DNA of 21,879 nt, taken from positions 2,557,473 to 2,579,351 of the forward strand of contig BFEA01000016.1 in assembly GCA_003427395.1 (NCBI GenBank). The letters are read 5' to 3'. A program made the position numbers and the translations under genes. The notes under the pieces are model-generated. The model did not search any database. It had not been told where the DNA came from and worked only from the letters and a program-made list of their open reading frames with translations. This document shows, piece after piece, positions 1-8,992 of the stretch (its first letter is position 1; each line of letters begins with the position of its first letter). The stretch comes from Chara braunii. Taxonomy: Eukaryota; Streptophyta; Charophyceae; Charales; Characeae.

Positions 1-110
1 TTTTTTTTTCCCGTTTTTTTCGTTCTTTCACTCCGACGTTCGGGATGCCTGCGCCCGTTAGTCCGAGCCTCGGCACGGATCGGCGTACCGGTCGGCCGAG
101 GCTCGGACCC
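1..110. repeat. End of a GC-rich GTTCGG/CCGAGG repeat element
   Basis: A T-rich stretch passes into GC-rich DNA containing CGTTCGGGATGCC and a perfect 13-bp inverted repeat: GTCCGAGCCTCGG at 61-73 and its complement at 96-108, with a 22-nt loop. The AT-rich core followed by a palindromic GC-rich end matches the design of the 352-bp insertion at 17715-18066 and of the sequence at 21773-21873, so I group the three as one family. The window cuts the element, so its left end cannot be seen. It truncates the 3'-ward side of the neighbouring minus-strand LINE fragment. Family membership is inferred from composition and short shared words, not an alignment. Confidence 0.45.
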
Positions 111-897
111 GATAGCTGGGCCAGGTACTGATGGTTTAAGTCTGAAGGGGGGGGGGTGTCGCTCCCCTGTCTCCCTGGACAGTACATCCATCAGAACCGG
201 TTGGTGATCTGATAGTGTCCCAGTCCCTACTTCGCACCACATCGCCCTGTCCCAGAGGCTTCCGCGAGCCAAGAAAAAATCCAGTCGTTTCCGAGGGGCA
301 GGGGTGTTTCTCGAGGGTTTGGGTCCAAACCAGGTGAAGCCACTCGCTTCTGGATTAAAAACCCTGAATACATCAAATAAAACTTGGGCTTCCGTCAGCT
401 GGGTCAGAGTCAGAGAGTCCTTCCTCAGCGGTTTAACAGTAAGTGAGTCCAGGCCAGGATTAAAAATTGTGTTCCAGTCTCCGGCTAATATCAGATTCTC
501 TGAATCTGGCACGTAAGCCGGTAAGCCTGCTAGGAAGTCAATTCTATCTTGGTAATGGACTGGTGCATAAACAGTCATGATAGACCAGTCCTCATCACCA
601 ATAGCAATTTTAATCCAGGCAGATCTCCCATTGGGTTCAGCATAGCTATCCAATTCTTCTAATTCTATATTTTTATCTATCAAAATCGCTACTCCACCCT
701 TTGTTCAGTCCGCTGGGGCCCACACCTGTGGGCCCTCCCACCATCCTCGTATGTCCTTCAACTTTACTTCGTCTAATTTTGTTTCCTGTAACAGATAAAT
801 TGAATATTATTTTTGTGGATCCAGGCACGTAGACGTGCCTTCTTGCATTTCCCATTGGAATCACCTAGACCTCGAATGTTCCACGCTGCGTATCTAA
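110..897 (-). pseudogene. LINE ORF2 fragment: AP endonuclease domain, broken
   Basis: Read on the minus strand, this is the N-terminal apurinic/apyrimidinic-type endonuclease of a plant L1-like LINE, which nicks target DNA to prime reverse transcription. Visible motifs in order: WNIRGLG near 880, QETK at 777-788, WWEGPQVWAP near 730, a VYAPVHYQ strand, AGDWN at 471-482, GFTWFGP near 325, RKRLDFFLARG, and LSDHQPV at 196-213. The catalytic Glu, Asp/Asn and terminal Asp-His are all present. A 1-nt frameshift lies between WNIRGLG and QETK (about 785-800), and a TGA stop lies at 705-707. The reading frame is otherwise open to about 110, where the GTTCGG element cuts it before the RT domain. It is the same subfamily as the plus-strand LINE at 11820: the order FNPxxxGFTWF, LARGxxWDR, LSDH is shared. 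Confidence 0.85.
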
Positions 898-1290
898 TCC
901 TTGCTGGAAGGACCATCTAATAGGTCCTTTCCGCGCAAGTTTTGGATGCGGGTGGATGTAACTTGGTTGTCCTTCTGGTGGCCCTTGCCCTTCTTTATCC
1001 CCCAGTTGTCCCCTCTTGCGTTTGAGCCAGACAGGGACTCACTGCGAGGGACTCGGCAAAGGTCACTGAGGTCAAGATGTCAGTCAAGTTTGACTGCGAA
1101 ATCCGTTCTGCAATCGCATTCGCAGACATTTCCCCCAGGATCTGTATGTTACTCCTTTGCTAGTAGAACCGCTCTCCCAGAGTGGCTTCGGTTGTTTGTT
1201 GCACGAATTAAGAGATACTGACCGTAGATATGAAAGTTCAACGGCCGAAATCTCCTAATTTGCGCAAGTGGGACCTTGCCCCCAACCTCT
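898..1290 (-). other. Probable 5'-ward part of the minus-strand LINE
   Basis: This lies where ORF1 or the ORF1-ORF2 junction of the minus-strand LINE should be. Minus-strand reading gives short open stretches: a segment with VPLAQIRRFRPLNF and YGQYLLIRATNNRSHSGR (about 1288-1149) and one starting MSANAIAERISQ (about 1128-1000). I do not recognise a domain in either. Assignment to the LINE rests only on position and strand. Confidence 0.3.
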
Positions 1291-1695
1291 ACTCCAACTT
1301 GGTAATAAATTCCAAAAGAAAAAAGAAAAAAGAACAAAAAACTCATACCTGACACATGTCGAAAAGATTTGGAAAAAGGACTCCACACCTGTGGCGATGC
1401 GCAAATGCCGGAAAAATAGTTTTTGACAATGGTGTGGCGAGGCCCATAGACAAAGATGGCGCGGCAGGCGAGAGGGCGGGAAAGAAAAATGCCGCAACGC
1501 GATGGAATAGCACTCGAGGAGGGCGGGAAGAAAATTTGAAAAAGAGACAATGAACACATGGCTGTCTGGCTGGCGCGCACTGGCGACGCGAATGTACGCA
1601 TATAGCGGTCAGTGTGGAGGCCGAGGTGGAGGGAGGGCACCCTGGAGAAGAGACGGCATTTGCCTTCGCTCCACTACTCACTGCATTCACGAAGT
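1291..1695. other. No recognisable gene
   Basis: Mixed-composition DNA with a purine-rich stretch (about 1310-1345) and GC-rich, GA-rich sequence (about 1440-1545). Overlapping ORFs exist in several frames on both strands, none with recognisable motifs. A promoter or 5' leader is possible, but nothing visible supports it. Confidence 0.4.
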
Positions 1696-1832
1696 TATGG
1701 CGGTGTATGTTTCGATGTTTTGGCGGAAATTCATTCTCATTTTGCACAATTGGGGGCTCGCAAACAACAACAAGAAAAAGTGCAAAATGACAACGAATCT
1801 TCCGCTAGAATATGGAAAGATACACCGCCATA
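1696..1832. repeat. 137-nt foldback (52-bp imperfect inverted repeat)
   Basis: The left arm (1696-1747) and right arm (1780-1832) are inverted copies: TATGGCGGTGTAT at the outer end and GTGCAAAATGA at the inner end pair perfectly. There are seven mismatches and one gap over about 52 positions. Three mismatches are of the type that leaves G-U wobble pairs in RNA. The loop is 32 nt (1748-1779). As RNA it would form a long, nearly continuous hairpin like a plant miRNA precursor or a MITE foldback. No target duplication was evident. Confidence 0.6.
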
Positions 1833-2984
1833 GTTTTTGCGTTTTGTGCATGCTGAGAGTACTGGAGCGAGGCGTTTGGTCGGTAGTGGACCAAGGCATC
1901 ATTAGGCATTTGGCAGTCGCACCACCCCAGCTAGACGGACGCACAGGGGTTACAACCGAAGGGCTTGCGGGTCTGGCCCCAGGGTGCAACCCGAAGCCTG
2001 GAAGAGCGCCCCGAGGCGGACAGACAGAAGGGGGAGAGGGCCTCACTGCCCAACAGATGTGTATCCTCGGCAATAAGGCCGAAATATGCACGCCATCCTA
2101 TTGTCTTTTTCACATTTTGAGAGTCGTGGAACGAGGCCCAGAGACGCAGGCTGAAACACGTGACACATGCACAGAGACGGATCCACAACACGCACGGACA
2201 GAGATCCAGATGCACACTACCACTCTCCTCAATGTATCTGACCATCGTTACGGCTGGACATCGATGTATCCGACCACAATTGCATCGAGAAAAAAGTAAA
2301 AAGGTCCTAGTGTGAGTATGCCCTGAGGCCCAGAAGTCGCCTGGCAATCGAAGCGATCGGGTTCACTCAATAGGGGGCCTGATTCAACAGATCAGTTCCT
2401 GATGAGAGCACGATGAAGTCGGGGCGATGGCCCGGCCATCGAATGGAAAGAAGGGAGACAAACAGCAAGGAGGGTGGTGGTCTGGCAGCCGGTCTGAGCA
2501 GCTATAGGAAATAGGCGACAAACTGCCGAACTGGCTCAGGAGGGGGTGCCACTGAGCGGATGCGCAGCGGACAAGCTGCGGAGGCGAGAGTGAGGGGTGA
2601 GGAGGACGACAGTGGTGGGGGAGGGAAGAGGCCGGGACTGATCGCGGTCGAGTGAAGGGGGAAGGAGAGCCCGTGTGACTGCGCGTGTGTGTATGGGATT
2701 CCATTGCGAGAGGAGACACAGGCTTTCCGGCGGTACCGACCAGTATGCTAGGCTGGCTTAAGCCGTTGTCGGTGATGATCCCGGCTTGATCGGGAGCTCC
2801 GATCGAGCTCCGACTGTTCCGTAGTAGTCCTTATCGGGATCGGAGTGCTAGGCTTGCGAGGAGAAGGGGACGTGGTGTTGGAGACAGGGAGGCGTGTTTG
2901 TCTTGGTGCCGATGTCCGGGCGGTACGTTCACGTTCGCTGAAGGACGAGTGCTAACCGCTTCAGCTGCCATAGAAGACCGGTCG
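1833..2984. other. Intergenic or unknown, weak internal repeats
   Basis: No gene recognised. One plus-strand frame is open from about 1550 to 2299, but its translation is composition-driven and spans the foldback. A weak repeat is visible: TGAGAGTACTGGAGCGAGGC near 1854 resembles TGAGAGTCGTGGAACGAGGC near 2117. At 2307-2325 the 20-nt motif CCTAGTGTGAGTATGCCCT appears, also found at 4380 and inverted at 5086. Near 2775-2810 there are short GAGCTCCGA repeats and a small hairpin. Confidence 0.4.
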
Positions 2985-3433
2985 ATGGTGATGGGGTCGT
3001 GTGTGCCGGCCTGGAGCGCGGAGATGGACCGATTGCAACAGCCGCCAATGAGCATGGTTGGCGCCGCGGTCGGTTTACTCGGCGGTACTAGGACAGTGTG
3101 GACCAAGTTGCTGCTTCTCCCTGACCTAGCGTTTGACACGTGTCGACTGCTCAGATGGCTCCTCCTGGCTTTTTACCCCTGGATCGCCATTTCCATTGCG
3201 ATACTGCTTGCCGCCGTGTTTCTTGTTCGCACCTGGCTTGCCGCGTTCCTCATTTCTCGACTCTTGCATCGCTACATTCAGCCAATTGACCGAGATCGCA
3301 TCTCCTGGCACCTTCGGAAAGGTACACTCATCTACCACCCTTCCACTTTGGGGAAGTCCTTTCGTTCTCTTCACCCACTTACAAGCCTCCTGCTGCCTTT
3401 TCATGATATTTCTTCAGCCTCTGCAACTTTGTG
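2985..3433 (+). CDS. Uncertain ORF, membrane-protein-like; possible first exon
   Basis: An open frame whose first ATG is at 2985 (the frame is open further upstream, from about 2898) encodes about 149 residues ending at 3433. A clear hydrophobic stretch of two adjacent segments lies between residues about 55 and 105: WLLLAFYPWIAISIAILLAA followed by VFLVRTWLAAFLISRLLHRY. It is followed by a basic and polar tail. I recognise no family. The ORF ends exactly where a GTGAGC that could be a 5' splice site (3431) precedes the (CT)28 tract, and GGTACA at 3322 is another possible donor, so this could be a first exon of a host membrane protein. It could equally be a chance ORF: GC content is moderate and antisense ORFs overlap it. 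Confidence 0.25.

Positions 3434-3435
<2 letters not shown>

Positions 3436-3491
<56 letters not shown>
3436..3491. repeat. (CT)28 microsatellite
   Basis: A pure CT dinucleotide run of 56 nt lies directly after GTGAG, followed by a short GT-rich stretch. Uninterrupted length suggests a recently expanding, polymorphic locus. If the upstream ORF is an exon, the tract lies at the start of its intron. Confidence 0.95.
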
Positions 3492-3494
<3 letters not shown>

Positions 3495-4380
3495 GGTGCG
3501 CATGTGTTCGCGCTCTCTTTTTATTGTGTGGGTGTGTTGAACTGTGTTCCTTAGCAAAGACTGACTGACAGTGACTGTGACGGACTGTTCACCGACTTAT
3601 CAGGAGCTTGCACCGCAACAGTCTGTCCAGAGATGCATTTGAGTGACGGACGAGGACCCACCATCTGGCCTAGACTTAACGATACCCTTGAGAAAGGTGG
3701 TCCACTTTACTCACATCTCTGCGTGGTGCGTGCGTGCGTGCTCGCGACTCGCGCCCTTCGCTTTTTTTCTTTCTTCCGTGTTTGATTGCCTTGTCGTGCC
3801 CATGTGCCGATTTCCCATTTGCTTCGATTCCGTTCACCTTCCTTCCCTCCTTCCCTCCTTCCCTCTGCCTTTCCTTCCTTTCATCCTTTCATCCTTTCAT
3901 TCTTTGTCTCTCTCCGACTTCCTGTTGTTTCTTTTTTTGGGTCTATGTCTACTATCCTTCTCTCTCTTCTTATCTTACTGGTTGCCTCCTTGTCTGTGTG
4001 GACGTCCGTCGTTTTCGTCTGGTATAACGATCATGAAGCATCCTTGACTGGAAAGGGAGGCGGCGGCAATTAACGTTTCAAAGATTGGACATCTGATCGG
4101 TGCGGGCCACTCTGCGTGCAGACCGGCTGCTAACATCCGGAAGGGGAGTGGCGTCCGCACAGTGTCCATGCATGGTTCTTTGAGTTGTGTAGGACAATTG
4201 CTCACACCATCAGCTTTATGTTCACGTCCTATGTGCTGCAAGGCGGCAATTTGGACAGGGCTCGAGATCCCTGAATACTGCTCGATTTCGTTCGACTGCC
4301 TACTTACACCGGCATACTGAATTTGGTGCATTGTATATGGAATCTTGGTGTATCTGTGTCAAGATGCCTCCGAAGAAATC
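3492..4380. other. Pyrimidine-rich intergenic DNA
   Basis: No gene recognised. From about 3765 to 3990 the plus strand is strongly pyrimidine-rich, with CCTT/CTTCC and CTTTCAT tandem motifs (3836-3905). The hydrophobic Phe/Ser/Leu-rich ORFs in it are artefacts of that composition. From 4030 to 4380 the sequence is mixed and unremarkable. Confidence 0.5.
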
Positions 4381-5103
4381 CTAGTGTCAATATGCCCTGT
4401 TCGGGTACGTCTGCGTAGTCCATATCAGTACGTTCCAGACGTCATCTGCCTGTATTTGCGGCCAGATACAGTCGCGAAGGTCCTAGTATGAGTGCGTACT
4501 TAGTGACTCCACGAAAGATGCCCCTCGCTTGTGGGGCATTCAGTTCTTGGACGTAAGGGGTCAGGATCGGGGAGTCTCCTCTCCATCGCTCGGTACGACG
4601 AATGTCTGATCGAGGTTCTGCATCTGCGTAGTTCTCGGGTCAGGGTCTGTAAGGGTTGGAATGTGGGCTGTCCGGGAACTATGCCTGGCAGTGCGCCGAT
4701 CGGGCATGCCGGAGCGCAAATAATGCCCATGCGTAGTACTGCCCGAGCTGTTCTTTTTTTTTTTTTTTTTTTTTTTGCCCGAGCTGTTCGGCTTTAACTC
4801 CAGCAACTTTGGAGCGAGACGCCCGATCAACTCCTTGCCAGGCTCGAGGAGTTCTGATGGGAATCGGGGGATCCCGCCGGCCAGAACGTACCAGGACACT
4901 CACTCGCGGACTGTCCTGGATACAGGTGCGTAGCTTCACGGCAAGATTCAGTCCGAAAGGTATTGAGTCGGATGCGCATGGCAGCCAGGAATCGCCTCGC
5001 CGCTCGGGCATGTAACCCCGGTTACCCGGTATACGCGGAGCGGAAGTCGCCGAGTCTCGAGGAAGGCCCGATCGAGCTAGTGACTAGGGCATATTCACAC
5101 TAG
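4381..5103. mobile_element. Candidate MITE with 18-bp terminal inverted repeats
   Basis: CTAGTGTCAATATGCCCT (4381-4398) is matched in inverse orientation by AGGGCATATTCACACTAG (5086-5103), 17 of 18 positions. The flanks are AAATC (4376-4380) and AAATT (5104-5108), a possible 4- to 5-bp target duplication. The 723-bp interior has no recognisable coding sequence, which fits a nonautonomous DNA transposon. It carries the later poly(T) insertion at 4754-4776. Related copies of the end motif occur singly at 2307, 4481, 6246 and 6710, so the motif may instead be a dispersed repeat and the pairing fortuitous. Confidence 0.4.
4740..4789 (-). mobile_element. Poly(A)-only retroinsertion with 14-bp target duplication
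   Basis: A T-run (4754-4776, poly(A) on the minus strand) is flanked by two perfect copies of TGCCCGAGCTGTTC, at 4740-4753 and 4776-4789, the second sharing its first T with the run. A homopolymer between long perfect direct repeats is what LINE target-primed reverse transcription leaves when only the poly(A) tail is copied. The minus-strand polarity of the RNA is inferred from the T-run. Polymerase slippage cannot make the flanking duplication. Confidence 0.7.
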
Positions 5104-5539
5104 AAATTTTCTGGATGTGTCTGTTCGTAGTTATGCTGGAGAAGAAGTGTTTACGTGATTTCGCGTTTAACCGCATACCAGACATGGAGTTTTCCTCGCG
5201 AGTCTGACCATACTTCGAGTGAGTCCTTGTGAATGTATGCCATTAGTTATTACCGACCAGGTTCATCCAGATACGTCCTAGCATGCGCATGCTCGACCAG
5301 GGCGTACAAGTGTCGGATTTTAGAGATTCTCATCAAATGCGAATGCCTTTCAACGTGTAGGAAGGGATCTGCTCGGCCTTACCCTGCGTTGCGGTAACCT
5401 TGGGGGAACACTCTTCTGGCCTTGCGCTGAATGAGGTTTGTGTGACAAGGAGCTCGCTTTGCCGAGACGGGTACAGATGATTCACAGTGCGGATTGGTTC
5501 TATTTTTAGCCGGGAGGATCGTGCATCATCTCCCGCCAC
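5104..5539. other. No recognisable gene
   Basis: Mixed DNA with one long minus-strand ORF frame (5333-5818) that is Ser/Thr/Pro/Arg-rich. Its internal protein repeat simply reflects the DNA repeat that follows. Nothing else stands out. Confidence 0.4.
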
Positions 5540-5842
5540 GGGGAGAGAGGCGAATGAGCTAGTGGTTGGATTACTGTCAGAGAAACAGCGAGGAGATGGT
5601 TGACCGTGTGAAGGCCGAATAATAGGGACTGCCGTCGTGGTCGCTTCTTCCGATAAGCGATGATATCTATGACTGAGAGTCACCGTGGCGATGGGGTTAT
5701 GCATTCTCGCCGCGAGAAGAGAGACGAATGCGGTTGCGTTTGCGGTTGAATTACTGTCAGTGAAACGGCGAGGTGATCGTTGACCGTGTGAGGGCGCGAA
5801 GTGATATAGGCCTGCCATCGCGTACGCTTCCTCCGATAAGAC
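5540..5842. repeat. Divergent tandem repeat, about 180-bp period
   Basis: Two diverged copies. GGCGAATG...TTACTGTCAG(A/T)GAAAC(A/G)GCGAGG...TTGACCGTGTGA occurs at about 5549-5615 and again at about 5724-5793; TTACTGTCAG starts at 5571 and 5751, and CGATAAG at 5651 and 5834. Indels change the spacing from 180 to 183. The minus-strand ORF across it repeats PSHGQ(R/P)SPR(R/C)F(T/S)DSN, but substitutions do not look codon-biased, so I treat it as noncoding. Confidence 0.65.
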
Positions 5843-5867
5843 TGAACTCTATGGCGGAGATTTGGCT

Positions 5868-6787
5868 ACCCGCCATTTCACACATTAGGGAGTAGTGGGG
5901 CGAGGCCCTAAATTGCGATTATTGCGGGCACCTTCGGAGGTGCTGGGAAAGCCCATAAGACTTGTACTTTGTGGGACGAAAACGTGAGAAAATTGGTGCG
6001 TAACCTTAACGAACTGCGAGGGCTTATGACGAGAAAAGTGGCCAAAACGAACAGTTCTCGTCGGAAATTAGGGAAGTATACTACGGAAAGTGACCGACCA
6101 CCGTCGTCTCGTCAATGAGCGAAAGAGACCATCACAGCGCCTAGATCCTATTCTAAACGGGCCTCAACTGTGACTCAGCCGCCCCGCGTTTCCCTGCGTT
6201 TGCCTCCCAGCAAACTCAGCAACCATTGTGATAAATCAGTACCAGTATGACTGTGCCCTATGATTCCCCTCGTTCTTTTCCGTAGATGTCCAGGCTTGTG
6301 CTGATGCTATTGTAGCGAGGACACCTTCCAGCCGATGATACACCCGCCATTTCACACATTAGTGAGTAGTGGGGCGAGGCCCTAAATTGCGATTATTGAG
6401 GGCACCTTCGGAGGTGCTGGGACGCCCATAAGACTTGTACTTTGTGGGACGAAAACGGGAGAAAATTGGTGCGTAACCTTAACGAACTGCGAGCGCTTAT
6501 GACGAGAAAAGTGGCCAAAACCAACAGTTCTCGGGAATTAGGGAAGCATACTACGGAGAGTGACCGACCACCGTCGTCAATGAGCGAAAGAGACCATTAC
6601 AGCGCCTAGACCCTATTCTAAACGGGCCTCAACTGTGACTCATCCGGCCCGCGTTTCCCTGCGTTTGCATCCCAGCAAACTCAGCAACCATTGTGATAAA
6701 TCAGTACCAGTATGAGTGTGCCCTAGGGTTCACCTCGTTCTTTTCCGTAGATGCCCAGGCTTGTGCTCATGCTATTGTAGCGAAGAC
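5868..6787. repeat. Direct repeat of about 450 bp, 474-bp period
   Basis: Unit 1 (5868-6322) and unit 2 (6342-6787) are long near-identical copies. Both start ACCCGCCATTTCACACATTAG, share CTTGTACTTTGTGGGACGAA and GACCATYACAGCGCCTAGA, and end GCTATTGTAGCGARGAC. Differences are a few substitutions and short deletions, mainly a 3-4 nt TCGTC-type loss in unit 2. Each contains a perfect hairpin, GCACCTTCGGAGGTGC (5928-5943 and 6402-6417: 6-bp stem, 4-nt loop), and a TATGASTGTGCCCTA motif. A 19-bp spacer separates them. No coding capacity is conserved, so it looks like a recent segmental tandem duplication of noncoding DNA. Confidence 0.85.
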
Positions 6788-7370
6788 CTGAGCGTCCTAA
6801 CGCAAGGGGAAACTATGTAATTATGTAATAGAGCTCTTTTGGCAGTATGACCGGCTGTCTACTTCCCCAACCCCTTCCTGATTTATCATCTTCTCCTTTC
6901 CATGCCTTCTCCCAACAGATCGTCCGGAATTCCATCGGCGTTGTAAGAAAACTAGAACAGGACGACGTTCCATCGATGTGAAAACGTAGGAGTTGGGAGG
7001 CGATTAGGAAATTCGTGTGCATGCATCTGGCGCTCTGAATCTGCTGTTAGAGCCTTCTCACACTCACAAGGACGTTCCTAGATGCATCTGACCGCAATCC
7101 CGGCGTAGATGTATCTGCCAGCACCTACGTCCACAAATCAGTCGAAGACGTCCTCGACGTGTGACCGTCGGCCATGCAGAGCTATCTTATCTGAGGTATC
7201 TCACAATCTCACAGACCCTATCGGGAAGCGTTCACTGATTCATTGGGAATCTGCGTTTCGACGCGCGCTTTGATGAGTATCGTCAAACGAGATCGAGGTC
7301 GTTCTCAAATCAGGACTTCCCAGACCGAATCTGGCAAAGTGCATCGATACGGTTTGGGTGTGAGGATGCG
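6788..7370. other. No recognisable gene
   Basis: Unremarkable sequence with short ORFs only. Repeated short words such as AGATG(C/T)ATCTG occur at about 7080-7115 and resemble words near 2230-2270. I see no RNA gene or element end. Confidence 0.4.
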
Positions 7371-7470
7371 GTGGAAGGATGAATGGGAAAGAAGTCGCTC
7401 ATCGTATCCAAAGGGTGTGAGTGGAAGGATGAATGGGAAAGAAGTCGCTCATCGTATCCAAAGGGTGTGA
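7371..7470. repeat. Perfect 50-bp tandem duplication
   Basis: The 50-bp unit starting GTGGAAGGATGAATGGG and ending CCAAAGGGTGTGA occurs twice back to back (7371-7420, 7421-7470) with no mismatch, so the duplication is recent. It makes an apparent protein repeat in a plus-strand ORF (7243-7470) that has no other sign of being a gene. Confidence 0.97.
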
Positions 7471-8286
7471 TTAGCAGATAGTTTGTTAAAAATGGAAGAG
7501 CCCTAATGGGGGATGCTTTGGTGGCTGCCATCGGTGTGCAGGTGGTCACAGTCCACTCTCAGCAACTGCTTTGTAATCCTAGATCCTCTACCCAATTACC
7601 GAAACGGAGTGATAACAGACTGCGATCGGTACGTGATGATTGATTCCGTAGGAAAACAAAATAAACCGATAAAGAAAGAAGGGAAATGAGCCTTTGTTTG
7701 ACTCTAAAGACGGTCGTTGAATCCGGTGGTTTTGTATGGAAACCTGTGGCATCATATACACCATGCAAAGCTAGAACGTTGGACCAGGTATGCAACGTCG
7801 AATTCTTCGGCTCATCCCCCTCTCGAAGCTTACGTGCCGTAGATCTGGACATCGCTGCTACCATCGACTACTCTGGTATGGTGGCAACGCGTGAGCAGCA
7901 ATGCCTGCAGCGGGATGTCACCGGCGTTGAGACACCAAGAGTCTTCGCGATGGCGGCTTCGTCCGACCGGAGGTGCATTGCATGTCCGTACTAACCGGAA
8001 CTTAGTTCGGAGCTCACGCAGGGCCTCCGCAAAGTTTGGCGAGTTCGCAGTGCGCAGCCCGTAAGGCTGCGTGTGGCGGCCTCGCCACAGGGCACAGGAA
8101 AGGAAACGAAAACGAAACGAGTGCATCTGCCCACTAAAGGTTGACAAAATACATTCGGCACTATTTATAGCAAACGGATGAACCTGTTCGTTTTCTTTCG
8201 GAAGATAGACTGTTTTCGTTTTTCGTTTCGTGTGCCGTGCGGCGACACCCGTGTTACAATTTGTCCTTCATCGTCGTAGTCACGCC
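7471..8286. other. No recognisable gene; two adjacent hairpins
   Basis: ORFs of about 100 residues occur on both strands (7686-7994 plus, 7830-8147 minus) but overlap each other and show no motif. Two neat hairpins sit next to each other: CGCAGCC/GGCTGCG (8053-8059/8065-8071) and GTGGCG/CGCCAC (8073-8078/8083-8088). Their role is unknown. Confidence 0.4.
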
Positions 8287-8329
8287 CGGTCGTTGGGGGC
8301 CGACCGGTCGTTGGGGGCCGACCGGTCGT
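8287..8329. repeat. 18-bp tandem repeat, 2.4 copies
   Basis: CGGTCGTTGGGGGCCGAC is repeated exactly twice (8287-8304, 8305-8322) and begins a third time (CGGTCGT). Each unit is itself partly palindromic (CGGTC/GACCG across the junction). Confidence 0.95.
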
Positions 8330-8992
8330 CAAATGTACACAGCAGTCGTAGGGGAGGATCGACGTTTTTTTTTGTTTTTTGGCTTTGGGAGTCACAATTT
8401 TATTGCCAAGTTGGAACATGAGGCCGGGAAAACCTCACAAACAACTCGCAATAGTAACTCTGGGGCCATTACCCAGTTTCGGCTTATGCTGGAAACTGGG
8501 TCCAGTGTCCCAAGATCTATCTTTTATCAGTAGAAGTACCAACTGTTTACTGTTCCTCCACATGAAAAGGGGAGCACATGAAAGGGGGAGCAAAGGGTCT
8601 TTACAATTCTTCAGCAGGAAACTACCACAACCATTCCATAGGACCAACCCCAATAGCAAAGCTCGTCTCGTCACCTGTTACAGATACCTCGCAACTGTCT
8701 CTTTGACCTAGTAATCCTTCAAGGCGGTTTTAACCAGTGTGCAAAAGACAGCTTACAGTCAGACGAGACTCAGACTAGGTTGCTTCCTTTGGCCCAGGTA
8801 CGCATGAACCACAGGAAGCCTTTCCTCTTGCTTCTGGGGCAGCCCTGCCAGTCCGCCAGGATAGTTCGACAAATGTTCCCCTTCTCCGTGATCTGATGCT
8901 GTTGCTCTTGAATCACAATCTTTTTCCTCTTGAAGACTTGAGAGTTTCTCGCACTTCATATTTCTTGGAATATGATTCCCCTGCTGGATAAA
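8330..8992. other. Probable 3'-ward DNA of the minus-strand LINE
   Basis: On the minus strand this follows the LINE stop codon at 8993-8995. A T-run near 8365-8380 (TTTTTTTTTGTTTTTT) could be its poly(A) tail, which would make 8380-8990 the 3' end, though this is positional inference. A 10-bp perfect inverted repeat, ACCCAGTTTC/GAAACTGGGT, lies at 8471-8480/8492-8501, and a 16-bp tandem near 8562-8593 (CATGAAARGGGGAGCA twice). No gene recognised. Confidence 0.35.

Noticed and set aside
1550-2299. 249-residue plus-strand ORF
   Set aside because: It runs through the foldback, has no recognisable motif, and is accompanied by open frames on the other strand.
2398-2425. CTGATGAG near 2399 as another hammerhead core
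   Set aside because: No helix II hairpin followed by GAAA, and no helix I or III partner.
3643-4073. Several Phe/Leu/Ser-rich ORFs as membrane proteins
   Set aside because: They lie in a CCTT/CTTTC-rich tract and appear in all three plus-strand frames.
5333-5818. 161-residue minus-strand ORF with an internal protein repeat
   Set aside because: The protein repeat follows from the diverged 180-bp DNA repeat, and its substitutions show no coding bias by eye.
8053-8088. Adjacent hairpins as a bacterial terminator
   Set aside because: No T-run follows and the window is eukaryotic in content.
8287-8329. CRISPR-like array
   Set aside because: It is a head-to-tail 18-bp duplication without spacers.
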